DNA of 64,000 bases, taken from positions 1-64,000 of the forward strand of contig NZ_JAIVFW010000040.1 of assembly GCF_020829595.1 (NCBI RefSeq), read 5' to 3'. Positions 23,764 to 33,196 of the stretch are shown piece by piece. A program made the translations under genes and the position numbers. Each line of letters opens with the position of its first letter. The first letter of the stretch is position 1. The notes under the pieces are model-generated. The model ran no database searches and was not told where the DNA came from. It was given only the letters and a program-made list of their open reading frames with translations. This DNA is from Nostoc sp. CHAB 5844 (GTDB taxonomy: Bacteria; Cyanobacteriota; Cyanobacteriia; Cyanobacteriales; Nostocaceae).

Positions 23764-26037
23764 TTAGTTAATTAAGTCTGATGCTTTATAATTATGCTTA
23801 CAGTCTTTACATTGGTACTTTTGAATGGGATTTCTGCCTTGCGTTTTTCCATTCAATTTAAAGTTCTCAGAACCGCATTCTGGACACTGAATTTTAGTTG
23901 ATAAAACTTGCTCTGTAGCTGTTACAGAACACGATTCATTAATATTAGTAATTGAAAGATTGTAAGTATTTGTACTCATAATCTCGTTGTAATCGTAGGT
24001 ATCGAATGGGGGTAACTGAATGAACTGAGGTATTCCAGTTAAAGGTACTGCTAAAGCAAATCTGTAAGCGGCTGCATCCGTATAAACATCCAACCCCAAC
24101 TCTTCATTCATGCGATCGCAAAATTCTTGAATCTTACGATATTTTTCTAGGAGTCGATTTTTATCCTCGGTAGTAATGGTAGTTGCTTTGTCCAACCAAA
24201 TACCAGCATTTGAACCGATATGTAGTTGTACAGCGTTATTCCATTGAGAATGTGACATCCCCGGTACTGTGTTGGCATCAGCAGACTGACCAATGTAAAT
24301 CACGCCTAAGTCTTGGTGTGAACCTTGCGACAAGGAATAAACTACTAAATCTTTGACTGCGTAACCATCACTCCTGTACTTAGCAATAGTTGAGTCAATC
24401 TCATCGAAGATGTAAAGGATAAAGGGATGATTACTTTTGGCTTTAGTGCGATCGTCCAGTAACTTACATAACTCTCTCATCCCTTGCACATTGTCCTCAT
24501 GGCTAGTACCAGCCTTGGGCATATCCCAATAATCTTTTTTAGAGCCATGCTGAGGGTCATACAGTCTGATTTCACCCTTGCCCTGACGAGATTTCATGAT
24601 TGCCAGTGCCAGATTTTTGGCTGTAGGTGACTTACCCCCGGTGCTGCCAGCTGTAATTCTTACCCGTTCCCATCGCCTAACATAGCTTTCAAACTTTTTG
24701 GCTCCTATCCATAATGCGTCTATTTCCTCTTTAGTCACATCTTTCTTTTTAGGATGCCGTGTCTGTACCTCTAGAACCATGTGGCCGCCCCTAGTATTGA
24801 GCTTAAATTCAGGTATGTTAATCGCTCCCGATACTTCCTTAAGCTTCTGCGGCGCATCGTTGGTGTTGAGGATGTCGGCACTGATAAATCTAGAACCGTT
24901 ACGCCCAACATGGAACATAAGTTTATATCCGGTTTCGCTGTCATCCCAGTCGATAGCATCTAGGACAATGCCAGCGCGATAGTAATAATCAATAATGGCG
25001 TTGCCCACTCTTGATTGTTCTACTGCGGCGGGAAAGCGATGAGGCTTACTGGTTTCATCTAGCCTTTTCTGCAACCATAAAATATGCTTCTGTAGCTCCT
25101 CTATTTGTTCAGCTTGGCTCATACCTTCATCCACAATGCTCTTAAAATCTTCCTGGTAGCCAGTTATGACATTTTGAGCTACTTGGTTGAATTCTTGCTG
25201 AATTGCTTCAAAATTCTGGTGATAAGTTGTAGCAATTTCCTGATTTTTTGTCTGCCATGTTGTGTTTAGTTCTTGGATAATTGCTTCATGTTCATCTCGG
25301 AAAATTACATCTTGAAATTCTCTAGTTAGGTAAGATATGACAGATTTATAAGCTTTGATTTTCAACATTGCGCCAATAGAAATAACCTCATGCTGCATAG
25401 CTAAAGACATTTCTATTAGGTCTTTGGCATTTGTTTGACTAATTATTGTGCTAACTTTTGCTGCAAATAGTTTAATGTAATTGTCAAGCTCACTCTTTAA
25501 TCCTTCCCAATCCTTGTTTAGATTTGGATATCGTTTCATTAAAGAGCCAGTCAGAGCATAAAGCCCTGACTGAAATTCTTGAAAACTATCTTGCATTATT
25601 TCTGTCGCTGTTTCTCCATTAGCAACTTGCAAAGATTTGATTTGAAGTCGATAATTTTCTAGTTCTTCTGTCAGAGTTGCCAGACTGACTTTTAATTGTT
25701 CTTTCTCCTGATATAAGTTGTTATATGCTAAAGCGGAGTTAGCTAATTGAGAGTTTTTATTTGTTAATTCTCCGTTCTGACGAGATATTAAATCTCGCTC
25801 TAGCTTGAGATTTTTCGTTAAATTTTCAATTTCCTTCTCAAAGCCACTTATTTTCTTTTTACAGCCTTTTTCAGCCGAATTAATGATAGATTCGGCTGAA
25901 ATTATTCCACCTATAGAAGCTGCAATTATCCAATTAGTCAAAGGTTTAGCAGGTGTAAACCACAAAAATACACCTATACTAGCTGTCCCTAAGCAAGAAA
26001 TAATCATGCTATTTTTTAAATCCTTAAAGTCGCTCAT
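23764..26037 (-). CDS. Membrane-anchored coiled-coil ATPase with C-terminal zinc ribbon
   Basis: 757 residues. Two hydrophobic segments at about 10-50 anchor the N-terminus; a long coiled coil (about 58-330) follows; then an ATPase domain with Walker A AGSTGGKS (about 459-468) and Walker B LYIFDEIDS (about 538-546); the end carries a four-cysteine ribbon (CPEC...CKDC, about 714-745) of the kind seen in InsA-type IS1 transposases. The ATPase resembles FtsK/VirB4-like pumps. It is the last gene of an eight-gene operon and overlaps its predecessor by four bases. A role in plasmid DNA movement is inferred; the combination of domains is not one I recognise. Confidence 0.62.
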   Translation of the reverse strand: MSDFKDLKNSMIISCLGTASIGVFLWFTPAKPLTNWIIAASIGGIISAESIINSAEKGCKKKISGFEKEIENLTKNLKLERDLISRQNGELTNKNSQLANSALAYNNLYQEKEQLKVSLATLTEELENYRLQIKSLQVANGETATEIMQDSFQEFQSGLYALTGSLMKRYPNLNKDWEGLKSELDNYIKLFAAKVSTIISQTNAKDLIEMSLAMQHEVISIGAMLKIKAYKSVISYLTREFQDVIFRDEHEAIIQELNTTWQTKNQEIATTYHQNFEAIQQEFNQVAQNVITGYQEDFKSIVDEGMSQAEQIEELQKHILWLQKRLDETSKPHRFPAAVEQSRVGNAIIDYYYRAGIVLDAIDWDDSETGYKLMFHVGRNGSRFISADILNTNDAPQKLKEVSGAINIPEFKLNTRGGHMVLEVQTRHPKKKDVTKEEIDALWIGAKKFESYVRRWERVRITAGSTGGKSPTAKNLALAIMKSRQGKGEIRLYDPQHGSKKDYWDMPKAGTSHEDNVQGMRELCKLLDDRTKAKSNHPFILYIFDEIDSTIAKYRSDGYAVKDLVVYSLSQGSHQDLGVIYIGQSADANTVPGMSHSQWNNAVQLHIGSNAGIWLDKATTITTEDKNRLLEKYRKIQEFCDRMNEELGLDVYTDAAAYRFALAVPLTGIPQFIQLPPFDTYDYNEIMSTNTYNLSITNINESCSVTATEQVLSTKIQCPECGSENFKLNGKTQGRNPIQKYQCKDCKHNYKASDLIN

Positions 26038-26849
26038 TCTGCTGCTTCTCCCTCAACTTCAATGGCTCCAATTTTTGCATCTAATTGATATTTAGCTAGT
26101 TGTACTTGCTTAATTCTTGATTCACCCAGAGCATATTTTTCTTGCCAGAAACGTTTACGCTGGTCAGTTTCATTTCTCAAACCTTCTAGTGTCACTTGCT
26201 CATGAACTAGTTTTTCATGGGTCTGATCTAGCTTAGTTAAGCCGATTTCATATTGAACTTCAGCAGTTTCAAACTGAGTCAATTTAGTATCTGTATTCAC
26301 CTTAGCTATACCGTAATCAATGGCAGCTTGAGTCATTTTTTCAGATTTGACTCCGGTCTTAAGAACATCAGTATTTAAGTCTAAATTAGCTCCTACTACT
26401 CTTAATGTTTGACGTTTTTCTTGAATACTTTCAACAATGGCATCTGCTTCTAGTTTTGATGTTCTAGGTAATGTAGAGCTATCTTGAAATAAATCGTTTG
26501 CTAAAAAATTTTGAGGCTCAAATGTTGATAGGGATAATCCACCATAAGCATTATGAGACTTAATAGTTTGAGCAGTCTTACCAGTGGGGGCAATTCCAAT
26601 AGATTCAGCTACATTGCCTATGGAATTTGTTACTGTTCCTATGGCTGTAGTTACGGTCTTAGTAGTATCTCCGATATTTTTAGTTGTATCAGCGATTTTT
26701 TTGACTGTTTCCTGTAATTGAGTAGGGGGTTGATTATTTACGAATCTAGCTCTCAACCGCTCTCTTACTCTCTTATCAGCTTCTTGAGTTGCTTGAGCAG
26801 CTGCTTTCTCTCCTGTGGGGTCTGTGATGGGGTTTTTCTTTTTAGGCAT
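26034..26849 (-). CDS. Coiled-coil plasmid protein
   Basis: 271 residues, charged and mostly helical, with a Thr/Lys-rich repeat region (KKIADTTKNIGDTTKTVT at about 48-66) and C-terminal coiled coils (about 180-265). No membrane segment. The stop overlaps the start of the coiled-coil ATPase, so they are probably partners of one complex. Family not recognised. Confidence 0.58.
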   Translation of the reverse strand: MPKKKNPITDPTGEKAAAQATQEADKRVRERLRARFVNNQPPTQLQETVKKIADTTKNIGDTTKTVTTAIGTVTNSIGNVAESIGIAPTGKTAQTIKSHNAYGGLSLSTFEPQNFLANDLFQDSSTLPRTSKLEADAIVESIQEKRQTLRVVGANLDLNTDVLKTGVKSEKMTQAAIDYGIAKVNTDTKLTQFETAEVQYEIGLTKLDQTHEKLVHEQVTLEGLRNETDQRKRFWQEKYALGESRIKQVQLAKYQLDAKIGAIEVEGEAAE

Positions 26850-26935
26850 AATGTTAGAATCCTTAATGTATTATCTCTGGCGGGATTTTACGAAGTGCAA
26901 CCACACTTTTGAAACTGAGTGTGGTTGCACCCCTG

Positions 26936-27199
26936 TCAAAAAAGCTTCATCTGTACTGCTTCACCTACTACCTCAGCCTTTGCCGACATTCCCGGCACTA
27001 CATAGCAGTGGCTTAGAAGTTTCTGACGATTGAGTTTTAAGTCTGCCTTCTTGGGTTGCCCTGGTAAGGGACGAAAAATATACTGAGGATGTTGGATTGA
27101 GCCATCCTGAATTACAAAGCGGTATAGAACACCTTTTATCTGATAGGTCGTTTTATAACTAAGTAAAGTAGAGCATTGGAGCAGATATAAATTATTCAT
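26936..27199 (-). CDS. Hypothetical protein
   Basis: 87 residues with a beta-rich pattern (IKGVLYRFVIQDGSIQHPQY) and basic character. Overlaps the preceding gene by four bases and is 86 bp from the next. Family not recognised; the tight operon spacing supports it as a real gene. Confidence 0.52.
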   Translation of the reverse strand: MNNLYLLQCSTLLSYKTTYQIKGVLYRFVIQDGSIQHPQYIFRPLPGQPKKADLKLNRQKLLSHCYVVPGMSAKAEVVGEAVQMKLF

Positions 27200-27411
27200 G
27201 ATTCCTCCACAAGCATTTGTGCTGTAACTAATCCTGATAAGGCATCTGAAAGCGTTAACTCTCCATCATCAAGTGCTTTTTGACAAGCTTCTTGCCAGTG
27301 ATTCGGATAAGTCTTTTTGAGCAAGCGAATTGACTCAACAATCTGTGCTAAATCTTGACCAAACGTAATTAATTCATTAGGTTTAGTATCACTAACTTGA
27401 ACTTGCATCAT
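27196..27411 (-). CDS. Hypothetical protein
   Basis: 71 residues, helical, with TFGQDLAQIVESIRLLKKTY and ACQKALDDGELTLSDALS. Overlaps the following gene by four bases (27196-27199) and the small membrane-peptide gene upstream by 20. Family not recognised. Confidence 0.52.
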   Translation of the reverse strand: MMQVQVSDTKPNELITFGQDLAQIVESIRLLKKTYPNHWQEACQKALDDGELTLSDALSGLVTAQMLVEES

Positions 27412-27532
27412 CTTCTACTACCAATTGAATTGGAACATTTATAGGAATTGGGCGTGGTCTGGCTGCAAAAGATAAAACCAGTGAGCCACATAAACAAGCC
27501 ACCACAAACAAGAATGTGTTTATTACTATCAA
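27392..27532 (-). CDS. 46-residue single-pass membrane peptide
   Basis: A TTG start (27532-27530) overlaps the stop of the previous gene as TTGA, and the frame runs to 27392. The product has one hydrophobic helix (TFLFVVACLCGSLVLSFAA), then a Pro-rich and acidic tail. The translational coupling and membrane helix support it; there is no homology evidence. Confidence 0.4.
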   Translation of the reverse strand: MIVINTFLFVVACLCGSLVLSFAARPRPIPINVPIQLVVEDDASSS

Positions 27533-28155
27533 TCTGTGGTGAGTATTCCGCGCTCTTTCAAAAAAGACTTTGGGTTACATTTAACCTCTAAATCGTTAAG
27601 CATTTGATGATATTCACTGCTAAACTCCTCAACATATTGATTAGCGTGATGACGGAAAGTGGTTGAGTGAGTTTGTTTGAAAGATGCAAAGTTTTTTAGT
27701 GCTGTACTATAAGCCATTGCACTAGTAATTTGATTCAAATCAATTGCTGTATCCGAGAATTTTTTGAATACGGAAATTTTTAACTCTTGTTCTTCTTGTG
27801 CTGCTAAACTATCAGTTTCAGCAATAGTTATTTCGGTAGTTGTGATGTGTGTTGGCAAGTGGCAATAAAACCCTGAATCCGCAGCATTTTCCAAGTCCAC
27901 ATTTTCACCAAAATAAAAAGTATTATTCTCGGCGTTATAATCGGGGTCGCCTTCTATCTCAAATGGTTTTGGAGCCTCAGCAAGGTCGCTTAGTGCTTCA
28001 GTAATCACATTAAACTGAGCCATCTTGATAGTTTTAATAGTTTCCCAAGTATCAGGATAAAAAGGCTTGATTGCTTCTCTGATAGATTCTTCTGATACAC
28101 CTAGTTGGGATGCTGCTTTACTAATTAAGATTCTCTTTTCAGTAGTCATATTCAT
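27529..28155 (-). CDS. Hypothetical protein
   Basis: 208 residues. The start (KRILISKAASQLGVSEESIREAI) has a helix-turn-helix-like look; the middle is acidic, and the end is helical and rich in His/Gln. Part of the minus-strand operon. Family not recognised; a DNA-binding role is only suggested by the N-terminus. Confidence 0.52.
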   Translation of the reverse strand: MNMTTEKRILISKAASQLGVSEESIREAIKPFYPDTWETIKTIKMAQFNVITEALSDLAEAPKPFEIEGDPDYNAENNTFYFGENVDLENAADSGFYCHLPTHITTTEITIAETDSLAAQEEQELKISVFKKFSDTAIDLNQITSAMAYSTALKNFASFKQTHSTTFRHHANQYVEEFSSEYHQMLNDLEVKCNPKSFLKERGILTTD

Positions 28156-28180
28156 TCCTTTTAGTTACATTGTTTGTTGT

Positions 28181-28408
28181 TTACAATCCATTGCCTTCTG
28201 GATTTTGAGCAGATTGAAATCTTTCAATAGCTTCTACAACTTCACCCAACGTATGAATTACATCAAGCAAATTAAAGTCATTCGAGCTAGTAAATTCTTC
28301 GGTAGTTTCTATGTCTCTGTATTCTGATTTGGCTTGCAGCATTCTTAATGCTACGTCTATGCCTTTAAGAAGGCTCAGAATTTCATCCAGACTGAGAATC
28401 TGAGCCAT
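28181..28408 (-). CDS. Hypothetical protein
   Basis: 75 residues, acidic and helical (MAQILSLDEILSLLKGIDVA, VIHTLGEVVEAIERF). Two bases separate it from the upstream gene. Family not recognised. Confidence 0.52.
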   Translation of the reverse strand: MAQILSLDEILSLLKGIDVALRMLQAKSEYRDIETTEEFTSSNDFNLLDVIHTLGEVVEAIERFQSAQNPEGNGL

Positions 28409-28410
28409 TT

Positions 28411-28671
28411 TTAGAACTCCTCTATTCCAATTTCAAGTAATCTTCGGATAAACGGATCTTCATTTTGTGGAATGTCATCTTGTGATAGTGGCTCTCGTGG
28501 TTGCTGAGGAGCGATCACTGGTTTGTACTGATAGTCATCTAAAAAGCTATAACCCTGGCGCTTTAAATCCATCAAGAGGTAGTTCAAAGCTTCTGTTGGG
28601 CTGTCGCATTCCATCTGCCCTTGCAAGGCTCGAAAATATGGCTGTAAATGGGATTTAATGCTTGCTCTCAT
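28411..28671 (-). CDS. Hypothetical protein, first gene of the operon
   Basis: 86 residues with SPTEALNYLLMDLKRQGYS and an acidic C-terminus (NEDPFIRRLLEIGIEEF). The operon promoter must lie in the iteron-bearing region upstream, which it shares with the divergent RHH gene, so co-regulation is likely. Family not recognised. Confidence 0.52.
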   Translation of the reverse strand: MRASIKSHLQPYFRALQGQMECDSPTEALNYLLMDLKRQGYSFLDDYQYKPVIAPQQPREPLSQDDIPQNEDPFIRRLLEIGIEEF

Positions 28672-28717
28672 TGCTGTTCAAGGTGAGAATATGTTTTCTA
28701 TTGCCTCTCACATTTAT

Positions 28718-28805
28718 TACTGTACACGGCAAATGCACATACTGTATACATAATATGCCAGTTTTGCCAAGTGGCACAATATAGCTACATACTGTATACA
28801 GTAGA
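28718..28805. promoter_or_regulatory. Three TACTGTAYAC iterons in a divergent promoter region
   Basis: TACTGTACAC (28718), TACTGTATACATAA (28740) and the perfect palindrome TACTGTATACAGTA (28790-28803) are each followed within 10 bp by a TGC or ATGCC box, giving units of about 20 bp. They lie between the minus-strand operon and the RHH gene at 28851, upstream of the rep gene. Candidate operator for the RHH protein and/or replication iterons. Confidence 0.58.
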
Positions 28806-28850
28806 TGCCATAGTGTAACTGTTGATCTACAGTTAAGGCAAAGAGTTCAC

Positions 28851-29033
28851 ATGATTTTGATGCCAGAAAAAACGACCTCAAAAAGTGGAGGAAATGAAAA
28901 AAGACTTGTGGTGTATGTTTCTCAGGAAATGTTTGAGGAACTTGAAGAATTAGCTGCAAGAGAGGATAGAAGTATAAGTAATTTTACGAGAAACCTTATA
29001 TCTCAAGCATTAGAAGATTTTAAAAAGAAATAA
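28851..29033 (+). CDS. CopG/Arc-type RHH repressor
   Basis: 60 residues (51-57 if M4 is used) with the RHH pattern RLVVYVSQEMFEELEELAA then RSISNFTRNLISQALE. Such proteins control plasmid copy number or partition. The iterons at 28718-28805 sit directly upstream, so autoregulation and control of rep are likely. Six bases to the next gene. Confidence 0.75.
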   Translation: MILMPEKTTSKSGGNEKRLVVYVSQEMFEELEELAAREDRSISNFTRNLISQALEDFKKK

Positions 29034-29038
29034 CTACT

Positions 29039-29296
29039 ATGAGCGAAGTCCAAATTCAAGAAATTTACCGCAGATTAAGTACCTTAGAAACTGAAGTTAA
29101 TAGTCTTAAAGCCCAAGTAGGGGGAATTGGCACTTCTCAGGCGGCGATCGCCCAAATTTACACCCGACTGGATAGATTCGCAGAAGTTACAAATAGCAAC
29201 TTGGCCCAAGTAACTGAGAGATTTGACCGCGTAGAAGGAAAATTAGATGAAATCCTTCGCATCCTGCGCGATCGCAATGGAGGCACGGGGATATGA
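29039..29296 (+). CDS. Small coiled-coil protein
   Basis: 85 residues with heptads (IYRRLSTLETEVNSLKAQV and TNSNLAQVTERFDRVEGKLDEILRIL). Similar short coiled-coil proteins commonly precede cyanobacterial plasmid genes. Overlaps the next gene by four bases. Confidence 0.6.
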   Translation: MSEVQIQEIYRRLSTLETEVNSLKAQVGGIGTSQAAIAQIYTRLDRFAEVTNSNLAQVTERFDRVEGKLDEILRILRDRNGGTGI

Positions 29297-29655
29297 CTGA
29301 CACACCCGATTCAGTAAACCGAATCGAACTAATCGAGCGGTTACTGCTACGAATTTCAGAACAGCAAGCCCTAAATACTGAGGCGATCGCTGATCTAGCT
29401 CAGGAAAATAGGGAACAACAAGCGATTAATAATGACGCGATCGCTAACCTCACTCAGGAAGTAAGAGAACTAACCAGCGACACCAACCGCGTTCTAGGAC
29501 GTAGCGCAATACTCGATGATGTGCTTCTAGAATTGCGTGAAAGCGCAGAGGAACATCGACAAGCCTTTGTGGAACATCAGCGAACCACTAACGCCGCGTT
29601 GCAAAGCCTTGAAGCTATACTCATACAGCTAATGAGGATTTTTCCACAAACCTAG
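29293..29655 (+). CDS. Coiled-coil protein preceding rep in the same frame
   Basis: 120 residues with repeated TEAIADLAQENREQQ-type heptads and a C-terminal helix (RTTNAALQSLEAILIQLMRI). It ends in a TAG at 29653, and the rep coding frame continues immediately behind that stop in the same frame, so readthrough would fuse the two proteins. Confidence 0.58.
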   Translation: MTDTPDSVNRIELIERLLLRISEQQALNTEAIADLAQENREQQAINNDAIANLTQEVRELTSDTNRVLGRSAILDDVLLELRESAEEHRQAFVEHQRTTNAALQSLEAILIQLMRIFPQT

Positions 29656-29832
29656 CCACGACCGAGCAGTGATGGTATCCTATGCCCAATTTATGACAAG
29701 GATGGTTTAATTGTCGGCTGTCAGGTACGCTTACACGACAGCAAAGATGGGAGGTATAGGTGGCTGACCTCTACCACAAAGAAAAATCCTGATGGAGCTA
29801 CCTCTCATTTAAATGGGGAACTGCCGCTAGGA
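29653..29832 (+). other. In-frame coding extension upstream of the rep start
   Basis: From 29656 the frame reads on without a stop into rep and has the look of the DUF3854 region (SDGILCPIYDKDGLIVGCQV, then YRWLTSTT). No ATG, GTG or TTG occurs in frame before 29833. So either translation starts at a rare codon, the amber stop is read through, or the gene has lost its proper 5' end. Confidence 0.6.
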
Positions 29833-32800
29833 GTGTTTGAACCGGATGAGTTCAAAGGCGATGGCATTTGGCTAGTAGAAGGAACCTCATTTAAGCCCAG
29901 TCTGACGCGCTATCGCTTGGATGTTCCTGTAGTTGGTGCTGCTTCTGGTCGCTTTGATGGTAGTACTGAAACCGCTAGAGTGTCGGTAGAATACCTTTCA
30001 ACCAAGTACCAAACCAAAACACTAATTTTTGCGATCGATGCTGGTGATGTAATTAATTCGTCTGGAGTGCCGGAGCGATGGCAACAGCAATTTGATTTCT
30101 TCCAAGAACTTGGCTACCAGTGCCGTGTTGCTTGGTGGGGTCAAATGACAAAGCAACACAATGACATTGATGAACTGGCTGATTTTTCAATAATTCAATA
30201 CATTACAGCTTATGAATTATGGGGAATTGTTCAGTCCTACCGCAATGCAACGCCCCAAGAAAAACAAATTCAAGAAAATTTAAATTGGGCTTGGGATAAT
30301 TGGTTGAAATCTCGTTGTTTCGCTTCAGACATTATTTTAAATCAAGAAAAATTTAGATTTAGAAATATTCCCGATTCTGGTGTAATTATTGCGGCGAAAT
30401 CAGGACTAGGTACAGGTAAAACTGAAGCCTTGCTTGAATTAATTAAATCCTCAAATAGAGGTGCAATGATTATTGGATACCGGAACAATCTTTTATTTCA
30501 AACTATCGATAGAGGTAAAGAAATTAACTTAAATATTTACCATTTGAGAGAGGATCATGGACAAGAATTAGTAGCAGATGAACACACTAATCAAGCATTT
30601 TGTCTTGATTCAATTCATCATGTAGATGGCTACTTTACAGGTAGAGATATTTATCTTGATGAAACTTGCTCAGTGTTGCTACACGCTGTTAGCGGTGGAA
30701 CTTTAGGAGAAAATCAAGCTAAAGCTATCAGAATATTTACACACGCTTTAAATGTCTGTAATAGAATATTTTTACTCGATGGCAATTTAGCTAATATTTA
30801 TGTTGATTTCATAAAAAAAATAGTACCTAATAAGCAATTAATTAGGATTGAAAATCAGCGTAAAATCTCACCGCATAATATTAAGTTTGTGGAGGGTGTA
30901 GACTTGGAAGGTGAAATTAAAAAACGGGATAAATCTGCATTAATTAGTTTATTATGCTCCGATGAAGTTGTTCCTTGGATTGCTACAGATTCCAAAGATT
31001 TGAGCAAAATTTTAGACAAAATGCTTAGAGATTTTGGTAAATCTGGGTATGTATTTAATTCTGAAACTGCTGCTGAGGAATGGGCTAAGGAATTCTTAGC
31101 GAATCCTAATCAATATATTAGTGATAAAAAACCAGGATATATCATCATTAGTCCTACTGCTGAATCAGGAGTAAGTGTCACAATTAATAATTACTTTACT
31201 GATAAATTTAGCTTTTTTACTGGGGTGTTAGGTACAAATAGCCAGCATCAGCTAATGTTTAGATTACGAGATCACAGCATACCTCATTATGTTTTCTGCC
31301 CAGAGCGCTCAATGGTACGTGAGCGGTCAAATCCAAATACATACTCTGTTAAAGCTTTTAAAGAGATTTTAGACGATAGAATTATACAATCTGCTTTATT
31401 AGCTGCACAGGATTCAGGCAATGTAGAAAGAGTGTTAGAAGTAATTGGTAATGCTATTAGTAGAAGTCATAATGATTGGTGGGAATTTTCCTGTAAGCTA
31501 GGAGTGCTTGATAATTTTGAGATGGATAATCTGCGAAAATGTCTAATTCATGCTTTAAAACAAGCTGGGCATGATGTTGAGATTGTTCAGTGGGATATCA
31601 GTGATGAATTCAAGGCTAGGGAAAAAGAAACTAAGAAATCAGTCCAAAAAGAACATGCTCAAGAGTTATTTACAGCTATTGAGTATAACTCTATAGATGA
31701 AGCTAAACGAGTATCTAAAACGAACCAAGGCAAGACAACGCAACGGCGAATTGAAAAAACCTACCTGCTAGAGCGAATTCCCGGAATTAAAGAAAGTGAA
31801 GTCTGGAATGCTGATTTTATTTACGAATACTATATTAAAGATAAAGAATTTATTAGTAAGCAGCAACGATTTTGGCTGTTGAACAATTTTGAATTCTCTC
31901 AAAAGCGGCATGAGGTTGACTGGTATTATAAAGTTACTAATGAAGATTTTTTCAGTGCTTCCATGAAGCGAATTTCGCACCTGACTATTTGGGCATTGAG
32001 AGAATTAAATATCTTGCAATTTCTCAAAGGCGAATGGCATAAAGATATGCCAGAGGTAATAGATTTTATTGAGAAAGCACGGCAATCAGAGATAGTCTTG
32101 GCTTTAAGAGAGCAGCCAAATGCGCCACGGATTGATGGCAAGGAGCGTATAGAGTTTATCTCTAAGCTCCTGGCGATGATTGGGCTGAAGTTCAAAAAGC
32201 AAGGTCAAAAATTGCTCAATGGCATTAAACAAAGAGTTTATGCCGTTGATCCTGAATCAATGCAAAATCCAGTGCGGCTGGCAGTGCTGGCATCTGTAGA
32301 ACGTAAGCTGACCCGATGGATGACAGACAAAAGCCAAGTTGATTGGTCAGAACAGAAACTTGAGCAATTTGAAGACACAACATCGGCGGCAGTTGCGCCC
32401 CTAAAATCTTCTTCTGATGCTGCTGAAGCCGCTGCGGTAAAATTGCGGCAAGTTACCCACTGGTCACAAGTTGATTTAAGCCAGGAAGAATTGAATCTGG
32501 CCTCGGAGTTGCTCGATTTGGAACAGCAAAGGAGGCTACAGCAATTGTATGAGCAATTTCAAAACTCAGTAGTCAGTTATGATGATGTGGAGATTGGGCA
32601 GGCGATCGCTGATACTACTTTAGATATTGCATCCAACAGCAAATATATGCTGTTGTCTACTAGTAATCAAGAAATAATCACTCAACTAATCGACCCCAAA
32701 AAACCAACAGAAATCCTCGAAACATCGTTTGAGGTGGAGTCAAGTCTTATTATACAAGGTTGGCAAGGGCTAAAACTCAAATTACGCCAGGGATTAGAGA

Positions 32801-32973
32801 ATGCTGGTAGCTTTTACCAGGCGCTTGTTTTGAAAATTGGGGATGCGATCGGCATTGCTGATGGTGAGCCGATATGGAATCAATATCAAGGTAATTGGAT
32901 GATTCCTGTGAACTTTGCCAACGGATTTACAGCCGTTGTTTGTGATTGGCTGATGGCAGCAAACTACACCTGA
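29833..32973 (+). CDS. DUF3854-type plasmid replication protein (CyRepA1-like)
   Basis: 1046 residues from a GTG at 29833. The first ~110 residues (IWLVEGTSFKPSL, then TLIFAIDAGD) are the Toprim-like DUF3854 domain; a P-loop ATPase/helicase follows with Walker A SGLGTGKT (190-197) and a DEAH-like ISLDET-type strand (GRDIYLDETCS). C-terminal to it are a charged, helical region and a conserved tail ending in NGFTAVVCDWLMAANYT. Proteins of this kind initiate replication of cyanobacterial plasmids such as pSYSA. The domain is cut at the N-terminus in this start choice, see the adjacent entry. It lies near RHH and iteron control elements, typical for a replicon core. Confidence 0.8.
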   Translation: MFEPDEFKGDGIWLVEGTSFKPSLTRYRLDVPVVGAASGRFDGSTETARVSVEYLSTKYQTKTLIFAIDAGDVINSSGVPERWQQQFDFFQELGYQCRVAWWGQMTKQHNDIDELADFSIIQYITAYELWGIVQSYRNATPQEKQIQENLNWAWDNWLKSRCFASDIILNQEKFRFRNIPDSGVIIAAKSGLGTGKTEALLELIKSSNRGAMIIGYRNNLLFQTIDRGKEINLNIYHLREDHGQELVADEHTNQAFCLDSIHHVDGYFTGRDIYLDETCSVLLHAVSGGTLGENQAKAIRIFTHALNVCNRIFLLDGNLANIYVDFIKKIVPNKQLIRIENQRKISPHNIKFVEGVDLEGEIKKRDKSALISLLCSDEVVPWIATDSKDLSKILDKMLRDFGKSGYVFNSETAAEEWAKEFLANPNQYISDKKPGYIIISPTAESGVSVTINNYFTDKFSFFTGVLGTNSQHQLMFRLRDHSIPHYVFCPERSMVRERSNPNTYSVKAFKEILDDRIIQSALLAAQDSGNVERVLEVIGNAISRSHNDWWEFSCKLGVLDNFEMDNLRKCLIHALKQAGHDVEIVQWDISDEFKAREKETKKSVQKEHAQELFTAIEYNSIDEAKRVSKTNQGKTTQRRIEKTYLLERIPGIKESEVWNADFIYEYYIKDKEFISKQQRFWLLNNFEFSQKRHEVDWYYKVTNEDFFSASMKRISHLTIWALRELNILQFLKGEWHKDMPEVIDFIEKARQSEIVLALREQPNAPRIDGKERIEFISKLLAMIGLKFKKQGQKLLNGIKQRVYAVDPESMQNPVRLAVLASVERKLTRWMTDKSQVDWSEQKLEQFEDTTSAAVAPLKSSSDAAEAAAVKLRQVTHWSQVDLSQEELNLASELLDLEQQRRLQQLYEQFQNSVVSYDDVEIGQAIADTTLDIASNSKYMLLSTSNQEIITQLIDPKKPTEILETSFEVESSLIIQGWQGLKLKLRQGLENAGSFYQALVLKIGDAIGIADGEPIWNQYQGNWMIPVNFANGFTAVVCDWLMAANYT

Positions 32974-33196
32974 GTTGCTGGAATTACCACATAAATTGAG
33001 GTTTGGTCTTCACCTCAACAAGCACTGAAAATTTTGGTTCTTCAGTACCTGTTATGCTAAACCATTAAAATCCAACTGAAAAAATTGTAATTAAGTGTAT
33101 AAAATTATAGCTATAACCCTTGCTGTACTTGACATACCAAGAGTATTTATTGTTCTCTGTAGCTAGAGCTAGAGTAATTTTTCTACATTTACAGTT

